Of a stretch of 64,000 nt of DNA, positions 35,526 through 46,264 are shown one piece after another (position 1 is the stretch's first letter; each line of letters begins with the position of its first letter). This DNA is from Patiria pectinifera (taxonomy: Eukaryota; Echinodermata; Asteroidea; Valvatida; Asterinidae). The notes under the pieces are model-generated. The model was not told the DNA's origin. It made no database searches and was given only the letters and a program-made list of their open reading frames with translations. The stretch is from positions 4,588,001-4,652,000 of the forward strand of contig CM057136.1 in NCBI GenBank assembly GCA_029964075.1, written 5' to 3'. The position numbers and the translations under genes were made by a program.

Positions 35526-36421
35526 GTGAGTAGTTGACACGTATCGAGTGGGTCTATGTAAGTCATCACTCAAACTTCATTTCTCTTCCTGTTTGTTTTT
35601 ACTTGAAGCAGAAATCACAAGATCTTTACTTAGAAAGTACTCTAAAGACACTTTGCCAACTGGAGACGTAATTTTGAAACTAACCATTTTCATTAATTCA
35701 TTCATTCATATTGGTTTATTTCAATCCATTATCGCAGTTAAAAACTGAATTGCAATGGATTTAACAAAATAATAAATTATTTAACACCAAATCAACAAAT
35801 TATTTGACAACAATCACCATTACAATTTACACACACAAACAAAAAACCATTAAAGAGGTTGTGGAATGCTCGAAGACATTTCCGTCATTTTTCGGGTGTA
35901 TGTAGCCTAAGGTGTGATGAAATAAAAACTCGTGTATGCTACTGTGCATCGGGAGTCCTGTTTATTACGTCACGATTTACTGTGTTTTGTTTGCTGCCCG
36001 CAACGACGACTTTTACACAGTTGCACGTTCGGGTCGAAACTGGACCTGAAAAACAGCTCTCAAAAGTACCTTTTGTACTCATTTCATGACAGAAACAATA
36101 GTCGTTTTTATTTCATCACACCTTAGGCTACAATTACCCGAAAAATGACGGAAATGTCTTCGAGCATTCCACAACCTCTTTAAAACACGAACAATGACTT
36201 TTACAGTTCACGTGTACATTAGAAGTTGTATGGACCTGAAAGGGAAAGGTGCTTGATGCATGAGCATACGTGTTTTTCAAAGTTACGTTTATCACTTTAT
36301 TTAATGGTTCTTGGAGGTCTAATTTTATTTATTCAGTCATGACAAAGACTTTGTCGTTGAATTTGTCCTCGGATATTAAAATTGTCAATCACTTTGACAT
36401 ATGTCTGTGGTTGTGTAACAG
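35526..36421 (+). other. PDE intron with a TTAA-flanked element
   Basis: Houses the 334-bp TTAA element at 35850-36183. The rest is AT-rich. Confidence 0.8.
35850..36183. mobile_element. TTAA-flanked element, family 3, copy 1
   Basis: TTAA at both edges, with about 40-bp inverted ends running AGAGGTTGTGGAATGCTCGA inward through GACATTTCCGTCATTTTTCG. A second inner inverted pair (TAGCCTAAGGTGTGATGA) gives nested arms. Nearly identical to 55131-55428. Confidence 0.85.
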
Positions 36422-36509
36422 GTCCGAGTCCCCACTGGCCCAGCTCTACTCAACCTCAACTATGGAGCATCATCATTTTGACCAGTGTATCATGATCCTC
36501 AGCAGCAAG
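36422..36509 (+). CDS. PDE5/PDE11-like: PDE exon 14: MEHHHFDQC motif
   Basis: 88 nt, completing the split Met codon and ending phase 0. Acceptor AACAG, donor GTAAAC. The product [20 protein letters not shown] followed by QCIMILSSK is the PDE5-like form of the block (MEHHHFDQC, against LEHHHFNHA in PDE11). Confidence 0.96.
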
Positions 36510-37063
36510 GTAAACTATAATATGTACTTCATCTCAATGTATCCATGGGTTCAGTGTGGTCAGGATGCTGTGTGGCCATCTGTCAGCCTGACTGTGTCAA
36601 GCCATGAAAACAAACAGAACACAGAATCTAGCAGAAATCATTACTGTCAAGCATAAATATCCTTTGATATTACAATCTTTAGTGGGATTTCTTAAAAGAG
36701 CAACTCTGATGACATATTCATTGGCGACATGTTAAGAAATGCAGCCATTTGCCTGCAATCTGTGCCTGTAGGTGCCTATGTTGTTAAGCGACGCCAAACA
36801 AGTCATTTTCTTTTAAAAGGTGATGTGTTTCCATGGATACATGCAACAATTCCTTTGAGGTGAGCAGTATCATATCCCATCCGTACATCATCTGTTCACA
36901 AAAGAGGAAGTACCAACAGCAAAATTGCAGACCGTTTTTGGAGATTCATCAGAGCAAAGCATCACATTTATTTCAAATATTACCTCATTTTAACATTGAA
37001 CTGCTTGATTACTTGTAGCAAGTTGCTTCATATAGGTGTCTAAACTACTGTGATTTGTTTCAG
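36510..37063 (+). other. PDE intron
   Basis: 554 bp. No repeat or gene recognised. Confidence 0.7.
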
Positions 37064-37164
37064 GGCAATGAGATCTTCATGAACCTGAGTGCTGAAGACT
37101 ACAGTCAAGTCATGCGCCTCTTAGAACATGCTATTCTAGCCACTGACTTGGCACTCTACTTCAA
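37064..37164 (+). CDS. PDE5/PDE11-like: PDE exon 15: [11 protein letters not shown] segment
   Basis: 101 nt, phase 0 in, leaving AA to be completed to AAG (Lys) by exon 16. Acceptor TTTCAG, donor [23 protein letters not shown] leads into [16 protein letters not shown]. The A-T-D-L-A-L-Y-F motif is shared by PDE5, PDE6 and PDE11. Confidence 0.96.
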
Positions 37165-38560
37165 GTAAGTCTTCATCTTACCTATTTAACCTGCGTTGTT
37201 ATGCATGTATTATAATTCCAAAGCTGTATGAATTCTTGATGTTTTAGGAAGACTGTGGAGCATATGACTTGCACGCTTCAGGCTCAAGATGGCAGCTGCT
37301 TTGCGGTTTGTCAATTTTGACCCAGCATATTTCACTCGGCTTGACTCGGTTTGTATCTGTTATTTTAGCCATATATTCCATAACAAGCCTCGTGGTAAAG
37401 TCAACTTACAGAAAACACCAAATCATCAAGTAAATACAGTTCTTTCTTTTTTAAAGAGTAATCTCCCTCTCTGTCCAGGGTTGGTGACTGTTGCACACAC
37501 GTTGTCAACCCTCCTGTTCATTTGATTAGATTGAAATTTCACCAAGTCATAGACTATTTGTTAACCTGGCTAGTACATTAGTACAAATGTGTTTACAAGG
37601 TAAACGTTTCATGAGATACGAAACTAATTTTGTTTGGTTTCAATTTGTGCTAATATTAACCATGGTGTAAAGAATTGCAATTGAAATTTTATTTCAATAA
37701 TTTATCATGAAAAAGGGCTTGCTTGTGTTCTCACTAAATTTGTGATGATTTTAGTGAGACTTTTAGTGATAACTGATGATTGGAATTTCATCAGTTATCA
37801 AATGACATGATTTCCTGTGCTGTGGTTTGGCACATTATAAGAGTTCCAAAGGCTATCAATCTCAAGTCAAGCCACAAAAAAATTCAAATGTCTGTGACAA
37901 AGACATTCCTTTGTCTTCAGTGATCACCTGTTACTTACAATAAGCCATTTCGGTATTCCAAAATAGTCTGATGCACAGCAAGATTCAACAATTTTTTTTT
38001 TTCAGGATAACCGCAGCAAATAAATGCACACAAGGCTATAGGGGATGTGGTAACTATGTCTGCATTCTGTGCAACTTTTCGTGCAATCAAAAAGAGATGG
38101 AACTTTCGTTCGCCCAAAAGTTTTGACACACAAGACACCTAAAAACACTTCGCTGTCCAAACTTTTTTGGCAAAATGTTACACTGCAGAACACGATGATC
38201 TCTTCAATTGTGCTGGTACCCCGCTGTGCTTTTGCATGCGTATGATGAAATTTTTATCCCGAAAGAAAAATCAGCAAATCTTGATGTGCACATGCGCAGT
38301 TGGAATACCGAACTCACTTATTGTGACCTGACTTAAATTGCTGTGATTACAACTCTGTACCAAAATCCTGCAAAAACAATGTTCCAAAAAGTCCTTAAAG
38401 TTGAAAAGACTTCAAATGCTCCTAAGAATAAACAAATTGTGTGAACGTTGAATCAGGTTGTTCATTGTGGGTTATATGACTATGCAGGGCTTCATTCCTT
38501 TATGTGAAAGCGATATGTTTGGAGTTCATGTTAATCATTGGGATGAGTTACTTTTTCTAG
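37165..38560 (+). other. PDE intron with an inverted-repeat element
   Basis: Contains the element at 37937-38324. The flanks hold nothing recognisable. Confidence 0.75.
37937..38324. mobile_element. Inverted-repeat element with ACAATAAG ends
   Basis: Left ACAATAAGCCATTTCGGTAT, right inverted ACAATAAGTGAGTTCGGTAT, followed in both by TCCAA and a shared CAAGATT. Non-coding. Confidence 0.7.
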
Positions 38561-38702
38561 GTTCCGAGGGGAATTCTTTCGACTTGTTGAGGAAGGTCAA
38601 GATGATTGGAGTAATGATGATGACAAGGACTTACTACGAGGCATGATGATGACTGCATCCGATGTATCAGCTATCACCAAGCCATGGGATGTACAAAAAG
38701 AG
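38561..38702 (+). CDS. PDE5/PDE11-like: PDE exon 16: metal-binding Asp and ITKPW block
   Basis: 142 nt, completing the split Lys codon and ending phase 0. Acceptor TTCTAG, donor GTAAAT. The product includes [20 protein letters not shown] and [20 protein letters not shown]. The Asp of ASDVS is the fourth metal ligand. The family usually reads T-A-C-D-L here, so Cys-to-Ser and Leu-to-Val are mild oddities. Gln eleven residues after this Asp matches the cGMP-contacting Gln of PDE5, whereas PDE11 as I recall it has Ser. Confidence 0.96.
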
Positions 38703-38890
38703 GTAAATCACGCTAGCAAACTTATCCAATTTAATTAGTTGGGAACCGTTAACATGGTATATGTTTCAGAAGCTAATGTAGAACCACCAACCGGACTCGT
38801 GTTTAACATGAAGCACATGAGTAGAACAAGCTGCTGACATGTCTGATCAGACATTTCATAGTCATACCAGTAGAGTGTCAGATATCAAGG

Positions 38891-39256
38891 GCCAATTCGG
38901 GCGATTCACAATACAGTGCGCCACCAAGAGTTTGCCATGGAGAGTCCATTTTCAAGTTTACGGTCAACAAAAAATGGCCCAGTTGAATGAGTGTCAGTAG
39001 ACAACTTGAGCTAATTTGTGATAGATTGGGGCATAGCGTTCTGCCGCCTTACAAAAACACCGTATTGATGAAAAGCAAAGAAAAGGGCAAACAAATACTT
39101 GAATCATACACTTATGAAACTACTGACCGGAAACGCAGACAATTACAAGCGACCCGTGTTGCGAATTTGTCAACCATCTCCCACAATAAACTGGGAAAAA
39201 TGAACTCTTCATGGCAAACTCTTGGTGGCGCTCTGCATTGTGAATCGCCCAAATTG
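38891..39256. mobile_element. Inverted-repeat element with long arms
   Basis: Left GGGCGATTCACAATACAGTG then CGCCACCAAGAGTTTGCCAT; right end is the inverse with few changes. About 50-bp arms, non-coding. Confidence 0.75.
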
Positions 39257-39842
39257 CATGGGGTAGCTGAGTACTGCAGTTTGCAATATATGTGTACGAG
39301 TCTTTAGGCGGCAAAGTCGCCTCACTAGCTGCGCGGAGGAAGTCGCCTGCTAAGCAGGCGAGTAGATTATTCTTTGCTTGACGAAGCGAATCTTGCGAAT
39401 GCTTGTAGCTACCATTTTTGTAGTTGACAAACAGTGCGTACTCAACTCCGTGTGCGACAGTACCGAGCTTCGCTCCGTTGACTGGTTGACAACTGTGCAT
39501 TTCTAATCTCTTCATTGAGCGGGAACCAATGAAATGCGGGTCAATACCATAAAATGCCCGGAAGTCTGTGCAATAACAAAAACGATATTGTATTGTCATC
39601 CGGGTACTTCTCTAAAGGTATGCATTACGCTGATTTATTTTTACTACTTGGATTCTGATATAAATAAGAATATCCCATATACCAAGCTTTAATGCGTATT
39701 GCACTATTCTAAGATGTACTCAGTATTCCTACTGCATGTACGTGTAATAGGATAACCACTGAAAAAAATGTTATTAATATGTGCACATTCCATCTTAACT
39801 GTGCATCAATGTGCTTTAAGATAAATCATCCCACTCAAGCTT

Positions 39843-39955
39843 GTGGAGCATGGAAAATGTAGTGCGTCTGTGTCCCACATGTGACTCGGCCTTAGGCCTC
39901 GTGGCATGGGGGACACAGACACACTACATTATTCCATGTCCCACCCACGCTCATG
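39843..39955. mobile_element. Palindromic hairpin element with GCCTCGTGG turn
   Basis: GGAAAATGTAGTGCGTCTGT pairs with ACAGACACACTACATTATTCC around TCGGCCTTAGGCCTCGTGG. A half copy is at about 25316-25385 (GTGTGTCTGTGTTCCACATG). Confidence 0.65.
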
Positions 39956-40012
39956 GTATATCTAATATAGTCAGGAGCAATTGGTAAACCATAGTTAAAT
40001 TGATATTTGCAG

Positions 40013-40087
40013 GTTGCACAGCTGATTTTTGGGGAGTTCTTTGAGCAAGGTGATCTAGAGAGGCAACAGTTCAATAAGACGCCAGAG
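40013..40087 (+). CDS. PDE5/PDE11-like: PDE exon 17: FFEQGDLE motif
   Basis: 25 codons, phase 0/0, acceptor TTGCAG, donor GTATGT. VAQLIFGEFFEQGDLERQQF is the conserved EF(F/W)EQGD.ER segment of the catalytic M-loop region. Confidence 0.97.
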
Positions 40088-41734
40088 GTATGTGGAGATC
40101 ATATTATTTTTGAGTTGCGTTCATGTTTAACCTTATATTTTGTACATATATTTGAAACCAACCTGAAACCTACAATATGTGACAACTTGTACACGATCTT
40201 CATCTCTACTGCCTTTGTTGTGCAGAGAGTCAATGTAACCTATACTGTACGAAATCAGCATAGTTTTCTGATGGTTAAAAACTTAAGATGTGTAAGAAAT
40301 CTTCAGCAACGTGATACATGGGCAAGGTTACCCCGGTATCTCATAATTCACAAAACCATAAGAATAGTGAGTGCATGGCAGCTCTATTTACATAATGATG
40401 GGAACATTTGAATACGTACCTGATTGCTCAAGCAGGATTATTGTGCTTTTAATGTTACCACACCTTCATCAGAGTTGTCATGAATTCATAAATCTACGCT
40501 TGTGGTCAGATTTACCCCCCTCCCACTCCCCACAACTTTTTTTCCTTGAGTAATGTTAGATGGTTATTGGTGTAGAGAATTTTAGTACACAACTTGTCCT
40601 TTAAACAGGGATTCAGGTCTATGATGCCCCTTCATCTGTGCGAGACAAAACATTTGTAGCTTTCTTTTCTGAGTTATCTAGTCAGCTGTTTGGATAGGCT
40701 TGTTCATTACTGCGTTCTATGCCTGTCCCTTCCTGGGCACGTTTGTCTGACCTGACCCCCGTCTGAGCCACAAAGCTGTTCATTCTGCTGTTTTGTACTG
40801 TACAGACACTTTGCATTCAACGGCTATTTTGAGGTGTATTTTCCGGTTATTCTAATCTAATGACAATTAATTTCCAGGATGTCTACTCATAGTGCTCATT
40901 TATATCCCTGTGGAACAAAAGCACACATCTCAATGATGGCTGATAGGGATATGTAGCCTACAGTTCCAGCCCCAGCAAACATCACAGTGCCATCTAGGTT
41001 TTACTGAACAATTAAGAGCTGTACTCGATTTCATGAAGCTCATCGTAGCTTACGACGCATCGCAGTGCTGCAGCTGCGACGCGTCCTGCGATCCATTTCA
41101 CAATACACGTCGTAAGTGTGATGCGTCGTAGGTGTATTTATAGCACAACTTGGTGACTGTTATGTGTATTTCTTCAGCTAACAGTAAATAGTCATCTGAT
41201 ATTCAACAAGTAAAAGTAGTAAAATCTCTCAAAAAGTTTTTAAAATGTAAAACAAAATGGCGGACATGTCATGCAAGGAAAACAAGCTCTCAGTGGACTG
41301 TCGAGCTCCTTTGAAATTTCAACTACAGTATTCCACGCTAATCCATAATTATTCAATGAATTTTCGATTTAAAGCTTTACACTCATTGTCTCGGTATTAT
41401 AATCTCGTTTATGTAATGTTTATGGCATAAAACTGGCTGAGAATAGGACGCTTCTTATTTTGCGAAGACCACTAGACACGTCATCGCTTGCGACGTGTTT
41501 TAAGCCATTGTCAAGGAACTTACGACGCGTTCAACACATCGCAAGTTTTGTGAAATGGATCGTACAACATGTCGCAAGTTGCCACGTGTTACGCATCGTA
41601 ACTCGGGTTGCGACACGTCGCAGTGCTTCGTGAAATCGGGTGCTGGTGTTTTGGGGCTCATGTCACAAGCCTCATCAGACTAACAGTATTTAGAACCAAA
41701 GGAAATGCAATGACTTGGTGATGTTTTCTTACAG
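40088..41734 (+). other. PDE intron with a CGTCGTAA-type element
   Basis: Contains the inverted-repeat element at 41034-41638. No additional exon recognised. Confidence 0.75.
41034..41638. mobile_element. Inverted-repeat element rich in CGTCGTAA motifs
   Basis: Left CGATTTCATGAAGCTCATCG, right inverted CGATTTCACGAAGCACTGCG, with many ACGACGCATCG-like copies in both arms and GTGAAATGGATCG inside. A fragment of the right end is at 24420-24466. Confidence 0.7.
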
Positions 41735-41818
41735 GACATGATGAACAGAGAGAAGTTACATCTTCTACCAAAGATGCAAGTGGGCTTTGTGGACTCAATA
41801 TGCATGCCTGTGTATGAG
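41735..41818 (+). CDS. PDE5/PDE11-like: PDE exon 18: purine-binding glutamine (MQVGF)
   Basis: 28 codons, phase 0/0, acceptor TTACAG, donor [26 protein letters not shown] then SICMPVYE. The Gln of MQVGF is the invariant residue that orients the purine ring, and the Phe three residues later is the clamp. MNREK and MQVGF are PDE5-like; SICMP is PDE11-like. Confidence 0.97.
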
Positions 41819-42840
41819 GTATGTCAGTCATATCCAGACAATCAATCTAGGTCATAGTGTGGTTTGTACCTACCAGTCAAGTAATGGACACTTTGTCATG
41901 AATGAGTTTGGCATCTTATTCCTCAAGCCGATCTGAAGTTGTTGGTTGGATGTGCTGTACCTAATTACCTATATACCATACAAATGTTCTGCTTTTCTCA
42001 ACCATGTCCAGTGGTAAAAAAAAAACTAAATTCAGGACATCAAAAAGTGTTTTCAATTATTGTATTAAAAGCAACCATTCATGGATTAATTTGAGGGCTA
42101 AAAAGATTAATTTAACAAACAAAATAAAGTTTTGGGTTGTATTTTGTGCTTTTGAGAAACCATCTCTTCAGTCTTCCAACCCATAAATTTCAACTTTGAC
42201 TAAGTCTGCCCTTTCGTTATTGTGGTTCAGGAGACAAATCTTAAAGTGAAAATTTGTAGGTGTTCTACTAGTAGACACAAATGAAAAAAAAATCATGTGC
42301 ACTGTTCCCCATAGCCAGGGCTATGAAAAATGTTACAGTCAGTTGATACAATCATGCTGTGAACATCATAACGTGCTCATGAAGTACCACTTTATCAAGA
42401 AATAAATCGGTTATGGCTGTTTCATGGCTATTACCTGGGGCTTGCATTGGCTCGTCAGAGATTTTCACATGTTTCTAATGACCTGATTCCAAGAGGATTA
42501 CTGTCATCAAACCTAAAAGCAACTCACTAAACACAAAATGTATGTATGCAATTTTTCCTGGCTTTTTGAACACAGGGATAAACAATCTCTGGCTACAGAG
42601 AAATCATTGGAGTTTCTGGAATTCTCAACAAACAACTTGTGTGCAGGCCGTTCAAGGATGACAGACTTTTCAAAAATATGTAAAAATGTTAAGTTGCAGT
42701 GAATTAAACTTTTTATCAAAAATTAAACTTAAAATTGGGGTTGTCTTATGATGTCTTGCGCAATGAGTTTACACTTGTATTTTTGTAACATGTGTAATGG
42801 AAATAATCAAGAGTGTAATGATATGTTGTTGACATTGTAG
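41819..42840 (+). other. PDE intron
   Basis: About 1 kb, AT-rich. No repeat or gene recognised. Confidence 0.7.
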
Positions 42841-43041
42841 GCTCTATCTAAGACGTCAGAGAAGTTAACACCACTACTGATGGGTTGCAAGGAGAATCGT
42901 GATCACTGGAAGGGTATTGCTCAGGAATATAAGCAACCAGTCACTGAGAAAAAAGAGCAGAGTTCATCAGATGAGAAAGATATCGATGAATCGGAAGCCA
43001 TGCCATCCTCAACGACTGACCAGCCAAGCAATAAAGATTGA
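42841..43041 (+). CDS. PDE5/PDE11-like: PDE exon 19: C-terminal end and stop
   Basis: 66 codons plus TGA, acceptor TTGTAG. ALSKTSEKLTPLLMGCKENR then DHWKGIAQEY closes the catalytic domain (PLL.GC..NR..W pattern). The last 35 or so residues are Lys/Glu/Ser-rich and low complexity. There is no CaaX box, so membrane prenylation as in PDE6 is not expected. Confidence 0.95.
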   Translation, partial: ALSKTSEKLTPLLMGCKENRDHWKGIAQEYKQPVTEKKEQSSSDEKDIDESEAMPSSTTDQPSNKD

Positions 43042-43599
43042 TGTCATACAGCAGTCTGCTCACACCAATGCTGTTCGCAATTCATCCTTTTCAAGATTTT
43101 TACCTACTCAATTTAGAATTCTTGTGACATAGTTCTAGTAAACCAAGGACCTTTTTCCTCGTACTTTTAGAAACACCATTTTAGTATTTTAAGTCAATTT
43201 AAAGGCTTGTATCACTCAACTTGAAGCATAATCCAGACACACATACAGGATATTATACAGTTGCAAAATGGCATAGTGTGGTTTGGTGGAGTTGGTATGC
43301 CCTATTGTGGAATGTATTCAATGTGAAACTGTTTTCCCGTTTCACAAATTTAGTGATAAATTTATTGTCAAATGTATGTATATAATTTAATGTTGGATAG
43401 TTTTTATGATTAATTTATGGGACTGTGCAAGTTATGATGTGGATAGCTGAGTGGGTTTCTTTGTCCATCCCACCCAGTGCATTCTACAGTATTGGAGGTT
43501 TATCGGCTGGACTCTCAGGGCTGCAAGTTGTCCTGCCAACTTCTCTGTCTCTCAGACTCTCTCCACCTTTCAAATGTATTTGTACAGGTACGAAATGTA

Positions 43600-43605
43600 A
43601 ATAAA
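43600..43605 (+). promoter_or_regulatory. Candidate polyadenylation signal of the PDE gene
   Basis: AATAAA about 560 bp after the stop codon, the first clear hexamer I noticed downstream. Alternative 3' ends are possible; 3'-end sequencing would be needed. Confidence 0.3.
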
Positions 43606-44597
43606 TGTTCCCTCAAACGTGTGCTACAATATAACAGTAATATATTGGCTCCAGTTCAAGTATTCTATCACCCCCACGGTTTTACAATTTCATTGTTTGG
43701 ACACTGTTTTTCTTGAAAGCTGTGGTTGCAGAAATTAAAGTTAAAATATATTCAGGATTCATGAACGGAGATGAATTTAAAACTTCTAATTGTTTTTGTT
43801 TTTTTGACATATTTCTTTCTTTCTACATTTCTTCTTTTTTTGGAGGGGGGGTTCATAACATTTGTATCACACTTTTGTTGTTCATGTTTTGTAGTTTGTG
43901 TAATACAAGTGAAAAGTAAACATTATGTTGACATTGTCGGGATCCCCATGGATATCCTTTTGGATCATTGGTTATCCACTTCACAATTATACACATTTTG
44001 GTTGCCAACATTGGATCTTTTCCACGATTAATAGTAATTCTTTGGATATAATATTCCATTGGCACACAGTGTACTGACAAGTATGGATTGGTTATAAGTA
44101 ATGGTGAACCAGAGTTAATCTTAGTATAATTACAAATATACAGTTATGGTCTACAGGCAACTACATGTGTATATGGACAAATGTGAATCCCTGCACATCA
44201 CAAATCCTATTGGTCTGTGATGCCATCAACAGGCTTCACGTCGGTACAAAAAGGAAGTGACTGTGAAGTTGCAGCAATTAAATTTCCATTTTCCATTACA
44301 TAAGTATGTGTTCTATGAGCATCAGCATCAGCAAACAGCAACCAATGTACTGTGAGGTTTGATATATAGTTAGGCAGACTGTGAGCCAGTCGTTGAGTGT
44401 GAATTAATTACACAGAAAGTCTATGGCATGTAGGTTGGTCCATAATAGACTCATCTATTAGGCACTGCCCATTGCACACATGTGGCCAACAACACATTGC
44501 CTCTCAAATGTCATGTACACTACATGTTCCAGACACATGCGTCACACACACAATATGTATCCATGCATTTTGGATTTTTGTGCATGTATGTCAGACA

Positions 44598-45147
44598 TTA
44601 AACGTAGAGTACATCATTTCTCATTTGTGCATTTTTTTCGTTTGAAGCAACAAAAGTGCTCAAAATCTGAAGAAGGGTGCTTAACAACTAACCTGATAAG
44701 TTTTAGCTCAGTGAAACGTTGTATTTTCCGATGATATGATCCTATTCTAGGATCTGGATTTTATTTTAAAAGTTGCCAAGTCATGTTTTGAATTGCACCC
44801 AGATCAGCATCTGGGACACGTTCTCATTCAGCCAATTGCAGCTACGCGATGCCACCCACTGAAAAGAGGAATTTTGGCAAGTACGTGTGCGTTGTGTCAA
44901 TGCTTCGCGCACCAGTTACCAAGTAAAAAAAAAACGAATTACTAATGGAAATTTTAAAAGAAACGTCTTTAGACGCATTTTTGGAAATGATCTTCTTTCA
45001 TTGTTTTCTTCAAAATGACAGCATGCCAGAAAGAATAATTTCACTGGGAGTTTAGTGCCATTACTATCTTTAAACCAAGTATGCTTTTCAACAATAATGT
45101 TGTCAGTTACTTTTTGGATAGCTGCAAATGATGGAATGTACCTTTAA
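44598..45147. mobile_element. TTAA-flanked element, family 2, copy 2
   Basis: TTAA at 44598-44601 and 45144-45147. Colinear with 11511-12029 through GAAGCAACAAAAGTG, AACAACTAACCTGAT and GCCAGAAAGAATAATTTCAC, with substitutions and small indels. Confidence 0.75.
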
Positions 45148-45959
45148 TCGCAGCTGTGATCGGTCACTACACCATAGGGCAAGGCTAAGATCAGTCTATT
45201 GCCCATGCGGACATGCCATATGAAGAACAATATTCCACGTGACATTGTTTTCTAGATAATCTCACAGTACTCAGAAGCTGTCGGGTGAATGAATCATAGG
45301 TCCTATTTGAATAACAGTTACTTTATCCCAGACATTGCCTTTTACATGGGTGGTAAACATAAACCTCTGCCATTTGAATCTTGATGTTGTCAGTATTCAC
45401 ACTGATACACTTGGGTTGATGTTGCCATCCTTTTTATCTGTCAAATGCAGCAGTGAAATTAAGGCCTACTGTCCAATTGCTGATGGCAGTTACGTGAAGT
45501 AAGGCATGCCTTGGTTTTGCTGTGCATATGAATCATGGCAACACACTATCTTGTAACAAAAAGAAGTTAGAGCGGTCTACCCACATGTCTATGACATTAA
45601 CTTGTGCTTAAGTCAGTGTGGTCTTGTTGTTTAGTTCCTGTATAATTTTGTCTGTTGTACTTTTTACTGTTTCATAAACACCTACTTGTTTTTATTTGTG
45701 GTGTTTTTTGTGCATAGGATAATTGTGTTGACACAGACAGATTTTTGTATGCTAAATGTGAATTTTATAATGAGTGCTGACCTAGGCTTACGGTATGAAA
45801 GTAACAAGTTGTGATAGTGCATGCTGAGAGGTGGGTCTTGGCATGCTATTCAGATTCAGTGGATTCTCTGATGAATTTCAGCCCCATTTCTGATGTGGCT
45901 GTAACCTGTGGTAGTATAGACCAGAAGCATTCTGCTACCCACAGATCATTATCTTGGTG

Positions 45960-46264
45960 TTATTAACTGAAGTGCAATACAAACACAGCTATGTGTTGGA
46001 CTGACTCACTATTGGGCATTCAGTTGGGATAGCCCACAAATTAAGGTCTCTCCACTTACTTACAGTGAGGTCCCTTGGGGGAAGATGAGAAAGGAAATTT
46101 CAGGTTTAAATGTAGGAGGAAAACCCCAGAAAACAATTTCTGGAGAAAATGTGTGGAGTCCGGTAGGGACTGACAGACCTAATCACATGTTGACCACAGG
46201 CAGGATTGGAACCCGGGTCGCAGCAGTGGAAGGCAAGGCTAGTACCGCTATGCCAACCTGACTC
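45960..46264 (-). mobile_element. tRNA-derived SINE (minus strand)
   Basis: On the - strand the head carries a pol III A box (TGGCATAGCGGTACTAG, 46255-46239) and a perfect B box (GGGTTCCAATCC, 46214-46203) with tRNA-like spacing, preceded by GGGAGTCAGGT. The body runs toward lower coordinates; its end near 45960 is uncertain. It is not an intact tRNA gene: it has no matching acceptor stem. Confidence 0.75.

Larger units (their letters stand above)
38703..40012 (+). other. PDE intron with an inverted-repeat element and a hairpin
   Basis: Contains an element with long arms at 38891-39256, a CG-richer stretch with GCCTGCTAAGCAGGC at about 39340, and a palindromic hairpin at 39843-39955. A 159-codon minus-strand open frame (39120-39599) overlaps these arms and shows no family resemblance. 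Confidence 0.75.
12294..43041 (+). other. PDE5/PDE11-like: Gene span: PDE5/PDE11-type cyclic-nucleotide phosphodiesterase, 3' part (19 exons)
   Basis: The gene encodes a class I phosphodiesterase that hydrolyses cGMP (possibly also cAMP) to the 5'-monophosphate in the cytosol. Joining the exons gives about 651 residues with consistent phases. Residues 1-86 are the second half of GAF-A, about 87-283 are the linker and GAF-B, and about 301-625 are the catalytic domain. Both GAF domains carry the NK-x(n)-F-x3-DE motif. Catalytic residues are visible: H368 (general acid) and H372 in HNWRH, H408-D409 in SHDLDHRG, D519 in the ITKPW block, and the purine-binding glutamine Q572 in MQVGF. The C-terminus lacks a CaaX box, so it is not a PDE6 rod/cone enzyme. 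The GAF linker and YETLCRWLL block resemble PDE11. The [14 protein letters not shown] and MQVGF blocks and Q530 resemble PDE5. The N-terminus is missing from the window. Confidence 0.9.

Noticed and set aside
39120-39599. 159-codon open frame on the - strand
   Set aside because: It overlaps an arm of an inverted-repeat element and a palindromic GC-rich stretch; the protein shows no family resemblance.
46197-46264. Functional tRNA gene
   Set aside because: A and B boxes are good, but no acceptor-stem pairing or 3' terminator is seen and a long body follows, so a SINE is the better call.
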